From an uncultured Lachnospiraceae bacterium (lineage in GTDB: Bacteria > Bacillota > Clostridia > Lachnospirales > Lachnospiraceae), in contig CAOKPU010000029.1 in the NCBI GenBank assembly GCA_948470755.1, positions 1 through 38,537 of the forward strand: 38,537 nucleotides of DNA, written 5' to 3'. This document shows positions 8,444-15,625 of the stretch, in pieces; positions within the stretch are counted from its first letter, which is position 1, and each line of letters begins with the position of its first letter. The position numbers were made by a program, and so were the translations under genes. A model generated the notes under the pieces. That model saw only the letters and a program-made list of their open reading frames with translations, made no database searches and was not told the origin of the DNA.

Positions 8444-9424
8444 ATGATTGAATCAAATCTTTTGCAACATTTAAAAATCGTTTCCGAAGAGGAAAAATTA
8501 CTTCTTGAAGGGGAAAAAAACGTCCAGAAAAGTTTATATACGAATGAACCTGATTTCGTGGTGGACAGCCGTAAGATGCTGGCCTGGGGAAAACTGATCG
8601 ATATACGTCCGCATACCCGGTTTGTGCATTTTCCCGCCCATAAACATAATTATATTGAAATGATTTACATGTGCAGCGGCTCCACCACCCATATCATCAA
8701 CGGTTCCTCTTCCCTTACGCTGCATACCGGCGAACTGCTGCTGTTAAATCCAAACACCTCTCATGAGATCCTTCCTGCCGGCATGGATGACATCGCCGTG
8801 AATTTTATCATCCTTCCTGAATTCTTCGACCGCGTCCTTATCATGCTGGAAGAAAAGAACGCGCTAAGGGATTTCCTTATCGGGACATTAAGACCGGAAA
8901 AAAACGTGGCCGATTACTTGCATTTCCAATCCATCGATATCCTCCCGGTACAAAACCTGATAGAAAACCTGATCTGGTCTTTGCTGAACAGCCAGCCTAA
9001 CCGCCGGGGGATCAATCAGACGACTATGGGGCTCTTATTCCTTCACCTTTTAAATCATACGGACAGGATCAATGTAAACGATTCCTCCCAATATGGACAG
9101 CATCTTGTTTTTACTGTTTTGCAATACATCGAAACCAATTACCGTACGGCGGAACTGACAGAGATTTCCGGCCGGCTCCGTATGCCCGCCTACGCGGTCA
9201 GCAAGACTTTAAAAAAATATTCCGGCCATACCTTTAAACAGCTTTTGCAGACAAAAAGGCTCAACCAGGCCGCCTTCCTGCTCTCCACCACCGCCCTTCC
9301 GGTCGAAGACATTATTGCTCTGACAGGCTATGACAATACCAGTTATTTCCATCGCATCTTTAAAGAATATTATCATCTGACGCCTAGGGCCTACCGCATA
9401 AAAAACGCCAAGACCGCATTTTAA
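8444..9424 (+). CDS. AraC-family transcriptional regulator of rhamnose genes
   Basis: The product has 326 residues. The N-terminal half (about 50-150) has a cupin-like sugar-binding pattern (FPAHKHNYIEMIYMCSG, HTGELLLLNPNTSHEI). The C-terminal 100 residues form a double helix-turn-helix ending in the AraC signature GYDNTSYFHRIFKEYYHLTPRAYR. An in-frame start at 8351 overlaps the promoter. ATG 8444 has GGGGAGGG just upstream and is chosen. It is divergent from rhaBA across a perfect inverted repeat. I infer that it activates rhaBA, and perhaps the transporter operon, in response to rhamnose. The symbol rhaR would be a guess and is left out. Confidence 0.88.
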   Translation: MIESNLLQHLKIVSEEEKLLLEGEKNVQKSLYTNEPDFVVDSRKMLAWGKLIDIRPHTRFVHFPAHKHNYIEMIYMCSGSTTHIINGSSSLTLHTGELLLLNPNTSHEILPAGMDDIAVNFIILPEFFDRVLIMLEEKNALRDFLIGTLRPEKNVADYLHFQSIDILPVQNLIENLIWSLLNSQPNRRGINQTTMGLLFLHLLNHTDRINVNDSSQYGQHLVFTVLQYIETNYRTAELTEISGRLRMPAYAVSKTLKKYSGHTFKQLLQTKRLNQAAFLLSTTALPVEDIIALTGYDNTSYFHRIFKEYYHLTPRAYRIKNAKTAF

Positions 9425-9436
9425 CAGTCTTAGCGT
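9405..9436 (+). terminator. Possible terminator of the AraC-type regulator gene
   Basis: ACGCCAAGAC (9405-9414) can pair with GTCTTAGCGT (9427-9436) with one mismatch. The stem overlaps the last codons and is followed by a pyrimidine-rich tract. The tail is weak. Confidence 0.35.
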
Positions 9437-9451
9437 CTTCTCTTGCCCTTA

Positions 9452-11299
9452 TCATGAAAGTTTTTTCAGATAATAGAACCCGAATGCCGGTATATTGACC
9501 CCTATGGGCTTGATTTCCCTGCCGGATATTAAGTCTATATAATCGCCGTCCGTTTCATTGATCCATGCCGTTTTATCGTACTCGCTGAAATTAAACAGGC
9601 CGATCAGTTTTTCCCCTTCATAATACCTTCCCATGCACAATACCGAAGGCTCCCATGTTTCAATCGTCCATGTGTCCGCATTGGACATAAACGCCTTTTC
9701 TTTTTTCCGAAGCCGCTCCAATCGATCCAGTCGGTGGAAGATCTTTTCTTCCACGGTGCCTTTTTGGGAGATGTTCTTTGCCAGCTCCCAATTCATCGCC
9801 CCACGGTGGATATATCTGGAATCGGCAGCCTTATCCGGATCCTCTTTATAAGTATAGTCATTGACCTGGCCGATTTCATCCCCGCTGTAAAGCACCGGTA
9901 TCCCGGACTGCATAAACATATAAGCATGAAGCATCACATCTTTTTGAACCGCCTTCTCCATAGCTTCCTCATCCTGTTCAAAACCGGCTTTTTCCACACC
10001 GCACATAGAAGCCGTCGTGCCGCAGAACCTGGCGTCCCCGGTCACCGGATCCGCATTATACAATTCGCCCCGGCTGTTGCTGTTCCCGGCATAGCCCTGG
10101 AAATAATCATTCAGATATTTCTTATGAGAACGTTCCCCAATCCCTTCCGCCATCAGAGTCCCATAATCCAGCCCCCAGCCAATATCATCGTGGCAGCGCA
10201 GATAATTTAAAAAGACATAATCTTTTGGCAGGGAATTCACGATATCCAACTGTTTTTTCAAAAGTCGCACATCCCTGGTAGCCACCGTATGCCATGTGGT
10301 CGCCATCGTCGTTACGTTATAAAGCATATGACATTCCGGCTTCTCCACCGTGCCAAAATAAGGCACTACCTTTTCCGGCTCCATCACCACTTCGCCCAGC
10401 AAAAGAATGCCCGGACAGACAATTTCCCCAATCATGCGCATCATACGCACGATCGTATGTACCTGAGGAAGATTGCGGCAGGATGTATTCAGTTCCTTCC
10501 ATATATAAGGCACTGCATCAATCCGTATAATATCGATCCCCTTATTCGCCAGATAAAGGAAATTGTACATCATTTCATTGAAAACCCTTGGATTCCTGTA
10601 ATTTAAATCCCACTGGTAAGGATAAAAAGTAGTCATGACAAAACGGTCTTCTTCCGGAAGATACGTAAAGTTCCCGGGCGCCGTAGTAGGGAACACCTGC
10701 GGCACTGTACGCTCATACAAAGAAGGAATATAAGAATTCTCAAAGAAAAAATAGCGGCTCATATATTCCCCGTCCCCCTGTCTGGCTTTTTTCGCCCACT
10801 CGTGGTCTTCCGAGGTATGGTTCATCACAAAATCCATGCAGACATTGATCCCTTTCTTATGGCAGGCATCCGTCAGTTTTTCCAGATCTTCCATAGTTCC
10901 CAGGTCCTCCTGCACTTTCCTGAAATCGGAAACAGCATAGCCCCCGTCGGAACGCCCTTTCGGCGTTTCCAAAAAAGGCATCAAATGGATATAATTTACA
11001 TTGCACTGTTCGATATAATCCAGCCTGGATTTTACACCCTTCATATCGCCTGCAAAATTATCAATATAAAACATCATGCCAAGCATATCGTTTTGTTTAT
11101 ACCAGTCCTGATGCTTTTCCCTTTTTTCATCCAAGGCCTTTAAACCCTTGCCCCGTTCCTGATAAAACGCTTCCATCTTGTCACATAATTCCACAAACAT
11201 AGAACTATTATCATACAATTCCATATAAAGCCAGCGCAGCTCATCAAAATGTCTTTCCAGCCGTTCCTTATAAACTTTTTTTGCAATGTCCGCCTTCAC
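9452..11299 (-). CDS. Amylosucrase-like glycoside hydrolase family 13 enzyme
   Basis: Likely uses sucrose as glucosyl donor to extend alpha-1,4-glucan, releasing fructose. It has 615 residues, compared with about 636 for Neisseria amylosucrase, and resembles it along its full length. Visible motifs are IHLMPFLETPKGRSDGGYAVSD, DFVMNHTSEDHEWA, IDIIRIDAVPYIWK (nucleophile Asp), LLLGEVV (acid/base Glu), LRCHDDIGW (third Asp), and AADSRYIHRGAMNW, the segment carrying the arginine of the subsite -1 salt bridge. No signal peptide is visible, so it should be cytoplasmic. The first in-frame codon (TTG 11317) lies inside the ribosome site. GTG 11299, 8 nt after AGGAGG, is preferred. It is monocistronic with a strong promoter upstream. 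Sucrose phosphorylase is a less likely alternative. Confidence 0.85.
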   Translation of the reverse strand: MKADIAKKVYKERLERHFDELRWLYMELYDNSSMFVELCDKMEAFYQERGKGLKALDEKREKHQDWYKQNDMLGMMFYIDNFAGDMKGVKSRLDYIEQCNVNYIHLMPFLETPKGRSDGGYAVSDFRKVQEDLGTMEDLEKLTDACHKKGINVCMDFVMNHTSEDHEWAKKARQGDGEYMSRYFFFENSYIPSLYERTVPQVFPTTAPGNFTYLPEEDRFVMTTFYPYQWDLNYRNPRVFNEMMYNFLYLANKGIDIIRIDAVPYIWKELNTSCRNLPQVHTIVRMMRMIGEIVCPGILLLGEVVMEPEKVVPYFGTVEKPECHMLYNVTTMATTWHTVATRDVRLLKKQLDIVNSLPKDYVFLNYLRCHDDIGWGLDYGTLMAEGIGERSHKKYLNDYFQGYAGNSNSRGELYNADPVTGDARFCGTTASMCGVEKAGFEQDEEAMEKAVQKDVMLHAYMFMQSGIPVLYSGDEIGQVNDYTYKEDPDKAADSRYIHRGAMNWELAKNISQKGTVEEKIFHRLDRLERLRKKEKAFMSNADTWTIETWEPSVLCMGRYYEGEKLIGLFNFSEYDKTAWINETDGDYIDLISGREIKPIGVNIPAFGFYYLKKLS

Positions 11300-11378
11300 G
11301 TCCTTTTCCTCCTTCAAAAATATTCTGTATCCGGATATTTTGTCCGCCTACCGCCGGAAGCACATCCGCTTCCATTAC

Positions 11379-11407
11379 ATTATACATATGATGGATGCTG
11401 CGTACAA
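11379..11407 (-). promoter_or_regulatory. Promoter of the amylosucrase-like gene
   Basis: On the minus strand, TTGTAC (11407-11402), an exact 17-bp spacer and a perfect TATAAT (11384-11379) lie about 80 bp before the GTG start. No clear operator was seen beside it. Confidence 0.8.
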
Positions 11408-11450
11408 CTATTAATGAATAGAAATCTTCCTGCATGTATGATAGAATGTA

Positions 11451-11533
11451 GCGTGAGAAGAACTTCTAATCACTCGCAGCAGAGGCTGCTTCGCGAAGAA
11501 GTTCTAAGTCAGCCAAGCTGACTTTTCTCACGC
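11451..11533. repeat. Compound palindrome that can fold as a three-way junction
   Basis: Outer arms GCGTGAGAA (11451-11459) and TTCTCACGC (11525-11533) enclose two hairpins. The first is GAACTTCT (11460-11467) with AGAAGTTC (11497-11504), containing GCAGC/GCTGC. The second is AGTCAGC (11507-11513) with GCTGACT (11517-11523). All arms are perfect. It is related to the 67-nt unit at 11604-11670 and lies between divergent genes. Confidence 0.75.
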
Positions 11534-11534
11534 A

Positions 11535-11562
11535 GGAGAATGCCTGAAATGCGGCATTCTCC
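11535..11562. repeat. 10-bp-arm palindrome
   Basis: GGAGAATGCC (11535-11544) and GGCATTCTCC (11553-11562) are perfect arms around an 8-nt loop. There is no T-tract, so it is not an obvious terminator. It is part of the palindrome cluster at 11451-11670. Confidence 0.65.
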
Positions 11563-11569
11563 ACATTGA

Positions 11570-11609
11570 TTTGAGATTCCGCGAAGCGGAATCATGGGGG
11601 TTAGTGTGA
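11570..11609. repeat. 40-bp repeat module, copy 1
   Basis: This module is repeated in inverted orientation at 38483-38522 with a single mismatch. It contains the palindrome GATTCCGC-gaa-GCGGAATC and ends in GTGTGA, where the 67-nt hairpin unit begins. Confidence 0.75.
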
Positions 11610-11670
11610 GAAGGACTTCTAAAGCTCAACAGCAGTAGCTGTTTCGCGAAGAAGTTCTAAGGCTCAACAG
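11604..11670 (+). repeat. 67-nt hairpin repeat unit, copy B
   Basis: It is 57/67 identical to the minus strand of 5566-5500. It has an outer stem GGACTTCT / AGAAGTTC and an inner stem AACAGC / GCTGTT, and ends in CTCAACAG. It lies just upstream of, and in the sense direction of, the acetyltransferase gene, so it would be in that gene's leader RNA if transcription starts farther upstream. Confidence 0.75.
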
Positions 11671-11684
11671 GAATGGAGGTTAAA

Positions 11685-12218
11685 ATGGAGTATACTTTGA
11701 AAAACGGCGATAAAGTGACGATCAGGCAGCCGCGGATCGATGATGCGGCAGATATTATCTCCGTAATCAAAACTGCTGATAAAGAAACGTTATTCCTGGC
11801 AAGGGAACCGGAAGAATTTATTGCTTTGGAAGAACAGGAAAAGGAAATGATCGCCAATGTCTTGAAAAACAATGATATGTCATGGTTTGTTGCAGAATAT
11901 AAAGGAAAGATCGTCGGACAATGTTCCGTAGGATTAGTAAGCGGATATAAGCGTTACAGGCATAGGGCAGAAGTCTCTTTTGCGCTATATGAAAGATATT
12001 GCAATATCGGCATTGGCGGGAAAATGATGCAGGAATGCATTGGATGGTGCAAAGGACACGACATTGCCCAAATAGAGTTAGATGTTGTAACATCCAATGA
12101 ACGCGCCATAAAAATGTATAGATCATTTGGTTTTGAAATCGTTGGAACGATACCAAATGCTTTAAAATACCAAGACAATACAACGGCGGATGAATATTAT
12201 ATGGTGTGCCGGTTATAA
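11685..12218 (+). CDS. GNAT-family N-acetyltransferase
   Basis: Small acetyl-CoA-dependent acyltransferase of 177 residues. The N-terminus (VTIRQPRIDDAADIISVIKTAD) and the C-terminal part (IELDVVTSNERAIKMYRSFGFEIVGT) are typical of the RimI/YjhQ-like GNAT group. The CoA pyrophosphate loop is around YCNIGIGGKMM. An ATG at 11673 overlaps the ribosome site. ATG 11685, 6 nt after GGAGG, is chosen. The substrate cannot be told. The gene is visibly more A+T-rich than its neighbours and is embedded beside a palindrome cluster, which could mean recent acquisition. No clear promoter or terminator of its own was seen. Confidence 0.85.
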   Translation: MEYTLKNGDKVTIRQPRIDDAADIISVIKTADKETLFLAREPEEFIALEEQEKEMIANVLKNNDMSWFVAEYKGKIVGQCSVGLVSGYKRYRHRAEVSFALYERYCNIGIGGKMMQECIGWCKGHDIAQIELDVVTSNERAIKMYRSFGFEIVGTIPNALKYQDNTTADEYYMVCRL

Positions 12219-12330
12219 GTGTTCTAAATCAGTTAAAAGCATTTGTTATAGCGCAATCGCGCCGGGAAGCGTCCGGAACAGCGACTATTTCCCTTATACG
12301 CAGCCCGTATCCTCCCGAAAGATAAAACGC

Positions 12331-12359
12331 TTGACAAAAACCCCTTCTTATCGTATACT
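12331..12359 (+). promoter_or_regulatory. Promoter of the riboswitch-exchanger transcript
   Basis: A perfect TTGACA (12331-12336), a 17-bp spacer and TATACT (12354-12359) are present. Transcription would start near 12366, at the 5' edge of the riboswitch. Confidence 0.88.
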
Positions 12360-12365
12360 GCCAGT

Positions 12366-12488
12366 ACAAAGGGAGTAGCCTGCACATATTTTATGTGTTT
12401 ACCTGGCCGTCAGTACGATTTTCAAAATCCGGCTTTGTGATGAAATGGCGAGACTTTGCTGTTACCATAACGGCAGAGTCTCTTTTTT
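12366..12488 (+). ncRNA. yybP-ykoY (manganese) riboswitch with intrinsic terminator
   Basis: The leader carries the class signatures: AAAGGGAGTAGCC at 12368-12380, then a CCGGCTTTGTGATGA segment (12429-12443) from the second conserved internal loop. At its 3' end GAGACTTTGCTG (12450-12461) pairs with CGGCAGAGTCTC (12471-12482), with G.U pairs, followed by six T residues (12483-12488). In the known family, Mn2+ binding stabilises the aptamer and prevents termination, so the downstream gene is switched on by manganese excess. It lies between a strong promoter and a cation exchanger gene, a typical target. The assignment is from recalled consensus, not from a covariance-model search. Confidence 0.85.
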
Positions 12489-12520
12489 GTACTTTGCCGG
12501 CATTTAAAGGAGGAAAATTT

Positions 12521-13441
12521 ATGTTTATTCAAGTTATCATACTGACGGCAGGCTTCATACTTTTAGTCAAAGGGGCAGACTGGTTTGTAGACGGGGCATC
12601 AGAGATTGCAGCAAAATTACGGATTCCGCAAATCATCATCGGTCTGACGATCGTAGCCATGGGAACCAGCGCACCGGAAGCAGCCGTAAGCATATCCGCC
12701 GCATTAAAAGACAGCGCGGAGATTACCATTGGAAACATTGTAGGCAGCAATATCCTGAATATCCTGATTATTTTAGGATTATCCGCCGTTATTGCTCCTT
12801 TGACGGTAAACCCGGGTACGGTTCGCCGGGATCTCCCATTTTTGGCAGCAGTCAGCCTGTTGCTGCCTATCCAAGGGCAGGACGGCGTCATTCGTTTATC
12901 AGACGGCCTGCTATTGCTCGCTCTTTTTGCCGCCTACCTTATTTACCTGCTGCTGCAGGCAAAACGTCAGCCGGCACAAGATAGCGCAAAAGGGAAAAAA
13001 CTCCCTCTATGGAAAACCTTATTGCTGGCCGCCGGCGGCCTGGCGGCTATCGTGGCAGGCAGCAGCCTGACCGTAGATTCCGCTTGCGCCATTGCCAGGC
13101 TCTTGGGAATGAGCGAACGCTTCATCGGCCTGACCATCATAGCTTTGGGAACATCTTTGCCGGAGTTGTTCACCTCTGTCACCGCAGCCCGGAAAGGGAA
13201 TGCCGATATCGCCATTGGAAACATTGTAGGTAGCAATATTTTCAACATATTGTTCGTGATCGGATTATCCGCCCTAATCACCCCGGTCCCATTTGCGGCA
13301 GCATTCCGGTTCGATAGTATCGTTGCCGTTGCCGCCGCCCTGTTATTGTTGGTCTGCTGCATAAGCGCCCAAAAACTTCAACGCTGGCAAGGCCTTGTCA
13401 TGTTGTGCGGATACCTCCTGTATTTCATGATGATCCTATAG
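12521..13441 (+). CDS. CaCA-family cation exchanger (YrbG-like Na+/Ca2+ antiporter)
   Basis: Integral membrane cation/proton or cation/sodium exchanger, 306 residues. Two inverted alpha-repeats are clear: GTSAPE (48-53) with GNIVGSN (71-77) in the first half, and GTSLPELFTS with GNIVGSNIFNILFVIG in the second. The acidic residues in GTSxPE are the ion-binding glutamates of the family. The in-frame extension back to 12395 runs through the riboswitch and is not coding. ATG 12521 has AAAGGAGG upstream. Control by the manganese riboswitch suggests that it exports Mn2+, or Ca2+ together with Mn2+, from the cell. This is inferred from regulation, because the family is best known for calcium. Confidence 0.9.
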   Translation: MFIQVIILTAGFILLVKGADWFVDGASEIAAKLRIPQIIIGLTIVAMGTSAPEAAVSISAALKDSAEITIGNIVGSNILNILIILGLSAVIAPLTVNPGTVRRDLPFLAAVSLLLPIQGQDGVIRLSDGLLLLALFAAYLIYLLLQAKRQPAQDSAKGKKLPLWKTLLLAAGGLAAIVAGSSLTVDSACAIARLLGMSERFIGLTIIALGTSLPELFTSVTAARKGNADIAIGNIVGSNIFNILFVIGLSALITPVPFAAAFRFDSIVAVAAALLLLVCCISAQKLQRWQGLVMLCGYLLYFMMIL

Positions 13442-13465
13442 CTTTTACCAATTGATGTCCGGCTT

Positions 13466-13855
13466 CTATTCCGTTATCCTTTTATCCGTTTCCAAGATAT
13501 GCTCCACCAGCCAGTCCGTCACAAATTTAAGAAGGTCCTGGATCGCCTGATCCTGGTTATCATCAATCACTTCCAGATCCATGGCTTCTAATTTACGTTT
13601 GAAATTATCATGCTGCACTTTCTGGGTAAACATCCTTTTATACTGGATGCTTTCCATATAAGCTTCCTCATGGTCAAAATGCATCTCCGTATAATCTTTC
13701 AGCCTTTGAATAAGCGCTGCAATATTATCGTATTTATCCGGCACAAATTCATTAATGCATAGCTGATAGATTTCATCCGCTATCTCGAACAATACCCTAT
13801 GTTCATTATCAATTGATTCAATACCTACCAAATATTCATCCTTCAATTCGTACAT
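13466..13855 (-). CDS. Bacteriohemerythrin (variant iron site)
   Basis: Cytoplasmic four-helix di-iron protein of 129 residues that usually binds oxygen or senses oxygen or nitric oxide. Ligands visible are H19 (DNEHR), H59 and E63 (HFDHEE), H82 (QHDNF), and H119 with D124 (HILETD). The usual HxxxH of the third helix reads Q78-K-V-Q-H82, so one of the five canonical histidines is glutamine. H62 is an extra histidine next to the site. It is monocistronic, with GGTGG before the ATG and an extended -10 promoter. It is convergent with the exchanger gene, which ends 24 bp away. Confidence 0.9.
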   Translation of the reverse strand: MYELKDEYLVGIESIDNEHRVLFEIADEIYQLCINEFVPDKYDNIAALIQRLKDYTEMHFDHEEAYMESIQYKRMFTQKVQHDNFKRKLEAMDLEVIDDNQDQAIQDLLKFVTDWLVEHILETDKRITE

Positions 13856-13943
13856 ACCTATCCACCTTTCTTATCCTCACCTGTTATCCTGTCAACGGCG
13901 TCAACCTGCCGGGCAGGCAGATATCTTCTTTCCGTTGATGCCC

Positions 13944-13952
13944 ATTATATCA
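13944..13952 (-). promoter_or_regulatory. Extended -10 promoter of the hemerythrin gene
   Basis: TGATATAAT on the minus strand is an extended -10 element, about 90 bp before the start codon. No good -35 is present at the expected distance. A small GC-rich palindrome lies in the leader around 13908. Confidence 0.55.
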
Positions 13953-13993
13953 CAGGATAAATAAAAATAGAATGAATTTTTAGATGGACTCTT

Positions 13994-15625
13994 TCATTTT
14001 GCAATCTGTAAATATTCGCCGCTTATCCGAATGACGGCGTTATTTTCCACCGCTTTATCACTGTCTATGATAATCTGCTCATCTTTGGAGACAGATCCGT
14101 CTTCCAGGGCTGCATAATCATCATTCTGATCCAGGACTTTCACATAACGCATCTCCACATATCGTTCCGTTCCAAGGATGCCTTCCCGCTCTACCGCTAA
14201 ATAGACATAACAACGTCCTCCCGTCCCCTCCCGATGCAGGGCGTCTATAGGGACACAGCACTCATAGCTGTCCGAAGATCCATATTTGACAAATGTACCG
14301 CTCATCCCCAGCGAACCTTCCCCCAAAGGCAGATAGACTACCGCCCGGTAGACGCCGGATCCGTCTTCCTCCAGATAATCAATTTGCAGCTCCTTTTTTC
14401 CTTCCGGCGTACTCAACGTAACCGCATCCCCCTGATTCACGTATTTTTTCTGTTCCTTGGTGATCAACGCTTCAAACTGATAAGGGACTTCTTTATCCGC
14501 GCAGACTATCGCCGCACCGTCTGCCGTCCGCTCTCCTACCGTCAGATTGATTTTCGTAACCGTCCCCTCCATATTGCTGGCCACTTTCCCATCTTCCTTA
14601 TATATTTTACGGTATTTTTCTATTTCCTTTTTCAACTTATCCAGTTCCATCCGGTATATTTCCAATGTACTGTCCGCACGGCCAGGCGTCTTTGCATCTT
14701 CCAGCCTCCTGCCCGCATCCCTTAAACTATCCGCGTTCCCTGCCAAAGCGTCTTCCCTTCCATATCCGGCGTCCTCTGCCGCTTTCTCCAATGCCTTTAT
14801 TTCACTTTCCCAGGCTTTCTTTGCATTATCTTCCGCTGTAAAATCCGGCTCTTCTTTGGGATTAGCTTTATAATTTTCATAACCGGCCTGAGCCAAAGCC
14901 AGCCGTTCTTTCGCCTCTTTGAGCGCTTCCTTTGCTTTTTCTATCTCCTCTTTGCTGCCTTCTTCCTGTAGCGCTTCCAGATTCTTTTCCATTTCCGTTA
15001 CGCTGGCCTGATTCCCCGACACGGTAGACGCCATCCGCTTCCCTTCTTCCACCCATTCCTGATAAGCCTGACGGGCTTTCTCCCTGTCCGCATCCGAAGT
15101 CACGGATACCCCGTTTCCCTTCCTTTCATCCAGATCTTCCCCCGCCTGCTGCAAAGCCTTATCCGCCCGCCCTAAGGCTGTTTCCGCTTTATCCTGGGCC
15201 GTTTCCATGTCCTCGTCCGCACGGCGGATCCCTTTTTGACGTTCCAATTCATCCAATGTACGGTTATCCATAAGATCCCCTATCTGATATTCCAGTTTTG
15301 CCGCTTCCAGCTTCTTTTCCTCAATCACATCTTCCAAATCATCCTGATCCAGCCAAAACAATTCACTCCCCTCTTCCACATCATCTCCCGTACGTACACA
15401 TATCTTTTCCACCCGTACCCCCGGCAAGGTATGAATGGCCACGTCGCCACCCTGTCTGATGATCCCGTCCGTTTCCACAACATGCTCTATCCGTCTCTTT
15501 TCCACATTCCCCACCGTTACACGGGGAAGCTTGGAAACGTATATGCTTTTGGAAATTAAAGTGCATACCCACATAAAAATAAAAAAAGCAATAAGCGCCG
15601 CCGCTATTTTTTCCCTCTTTTTCAT
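13994..15625 (-). CDS. HlyD/MacA-like membrane fusion (adaptor) protein
   Basis: Membrane-anchored adaptor of 543 residues. One transmembrane helix spans residues 7-27. The first half of a lipoyl-like domain (about 55-95) includes GVRVEKICVRTGDDVEEG. A long charged coiled coil runs from about 95 to 335, and the second lipoyl half (about 345-375) contains MEGTVTKINLTVGERTADG. Beta-barrel and membrane-proximal domains follow. A longer in-frame reading from 15826 overlaps the preceding permease and is rejected. The start ATG overlaps the permease stop (ATGA), so the two are translationally coupled. Such adaptors normally work with an exporter, but none is in the operon. It is the last gene of the six-gene unit; no clear terminator follows. 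Confidence 0.85.
   Translation of the reverse strand: MKKREKIAAALIAFFIFMWVCTLISKSIYVSKLPRVTVGNVEKRRIEHVVETDGIIRQGGDVAIHTLPGVRVEKICVRTGDDVEEGSELFWLDQDDLEDVIEEKKLEAAKLEYQIGDLMDNRTLDELERQKGIRRADEDMETAQDKAETALGRADKALQQAGEDLDERKGNGVSVTSDADREKARQAYQEWVEEGKRMASTVSGNQASVTEMEKNLEALQEEGSKEEIEKAKEALKEAKERLALAQAGYENYKANPKEEPDFTAEDNAKKAWESEIKALEKAAEDAGYGREDALAGNADSLRDAGRRLEDAKTPGRADSTLEIYRMELDKLKKEIEKYRKIYKEDGKVASNMEGTVTKINLTVGERTADGAAIVCADKEVPYQFEALITKEQKKYVNQGDAVTLSTPEGKKELQIDYLEEDGSGVYRAVVYLPLGEGSLGMSGTFVKYGSSDSYECCVPIDALHREGTGGRCYVYLAVEREGILGTERYVEMRYVKVLDQNDDYAALEDGSVSKDEQIIIDSDKAVENNAVIRISGEYLQIAK

Noticed and set aside
11451-11670. CRISPR array
   Set aside because: The repeats are not regularly spaced, have no unique spacers of constant length, and there are no cas genes; they are nested palindromes.
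12395-12520. N-terminal extension of the cation exchanger
   Set aside because: The segment is the riboswitch and terminator; ATG 12521 has the ribosome site and the correct family start.
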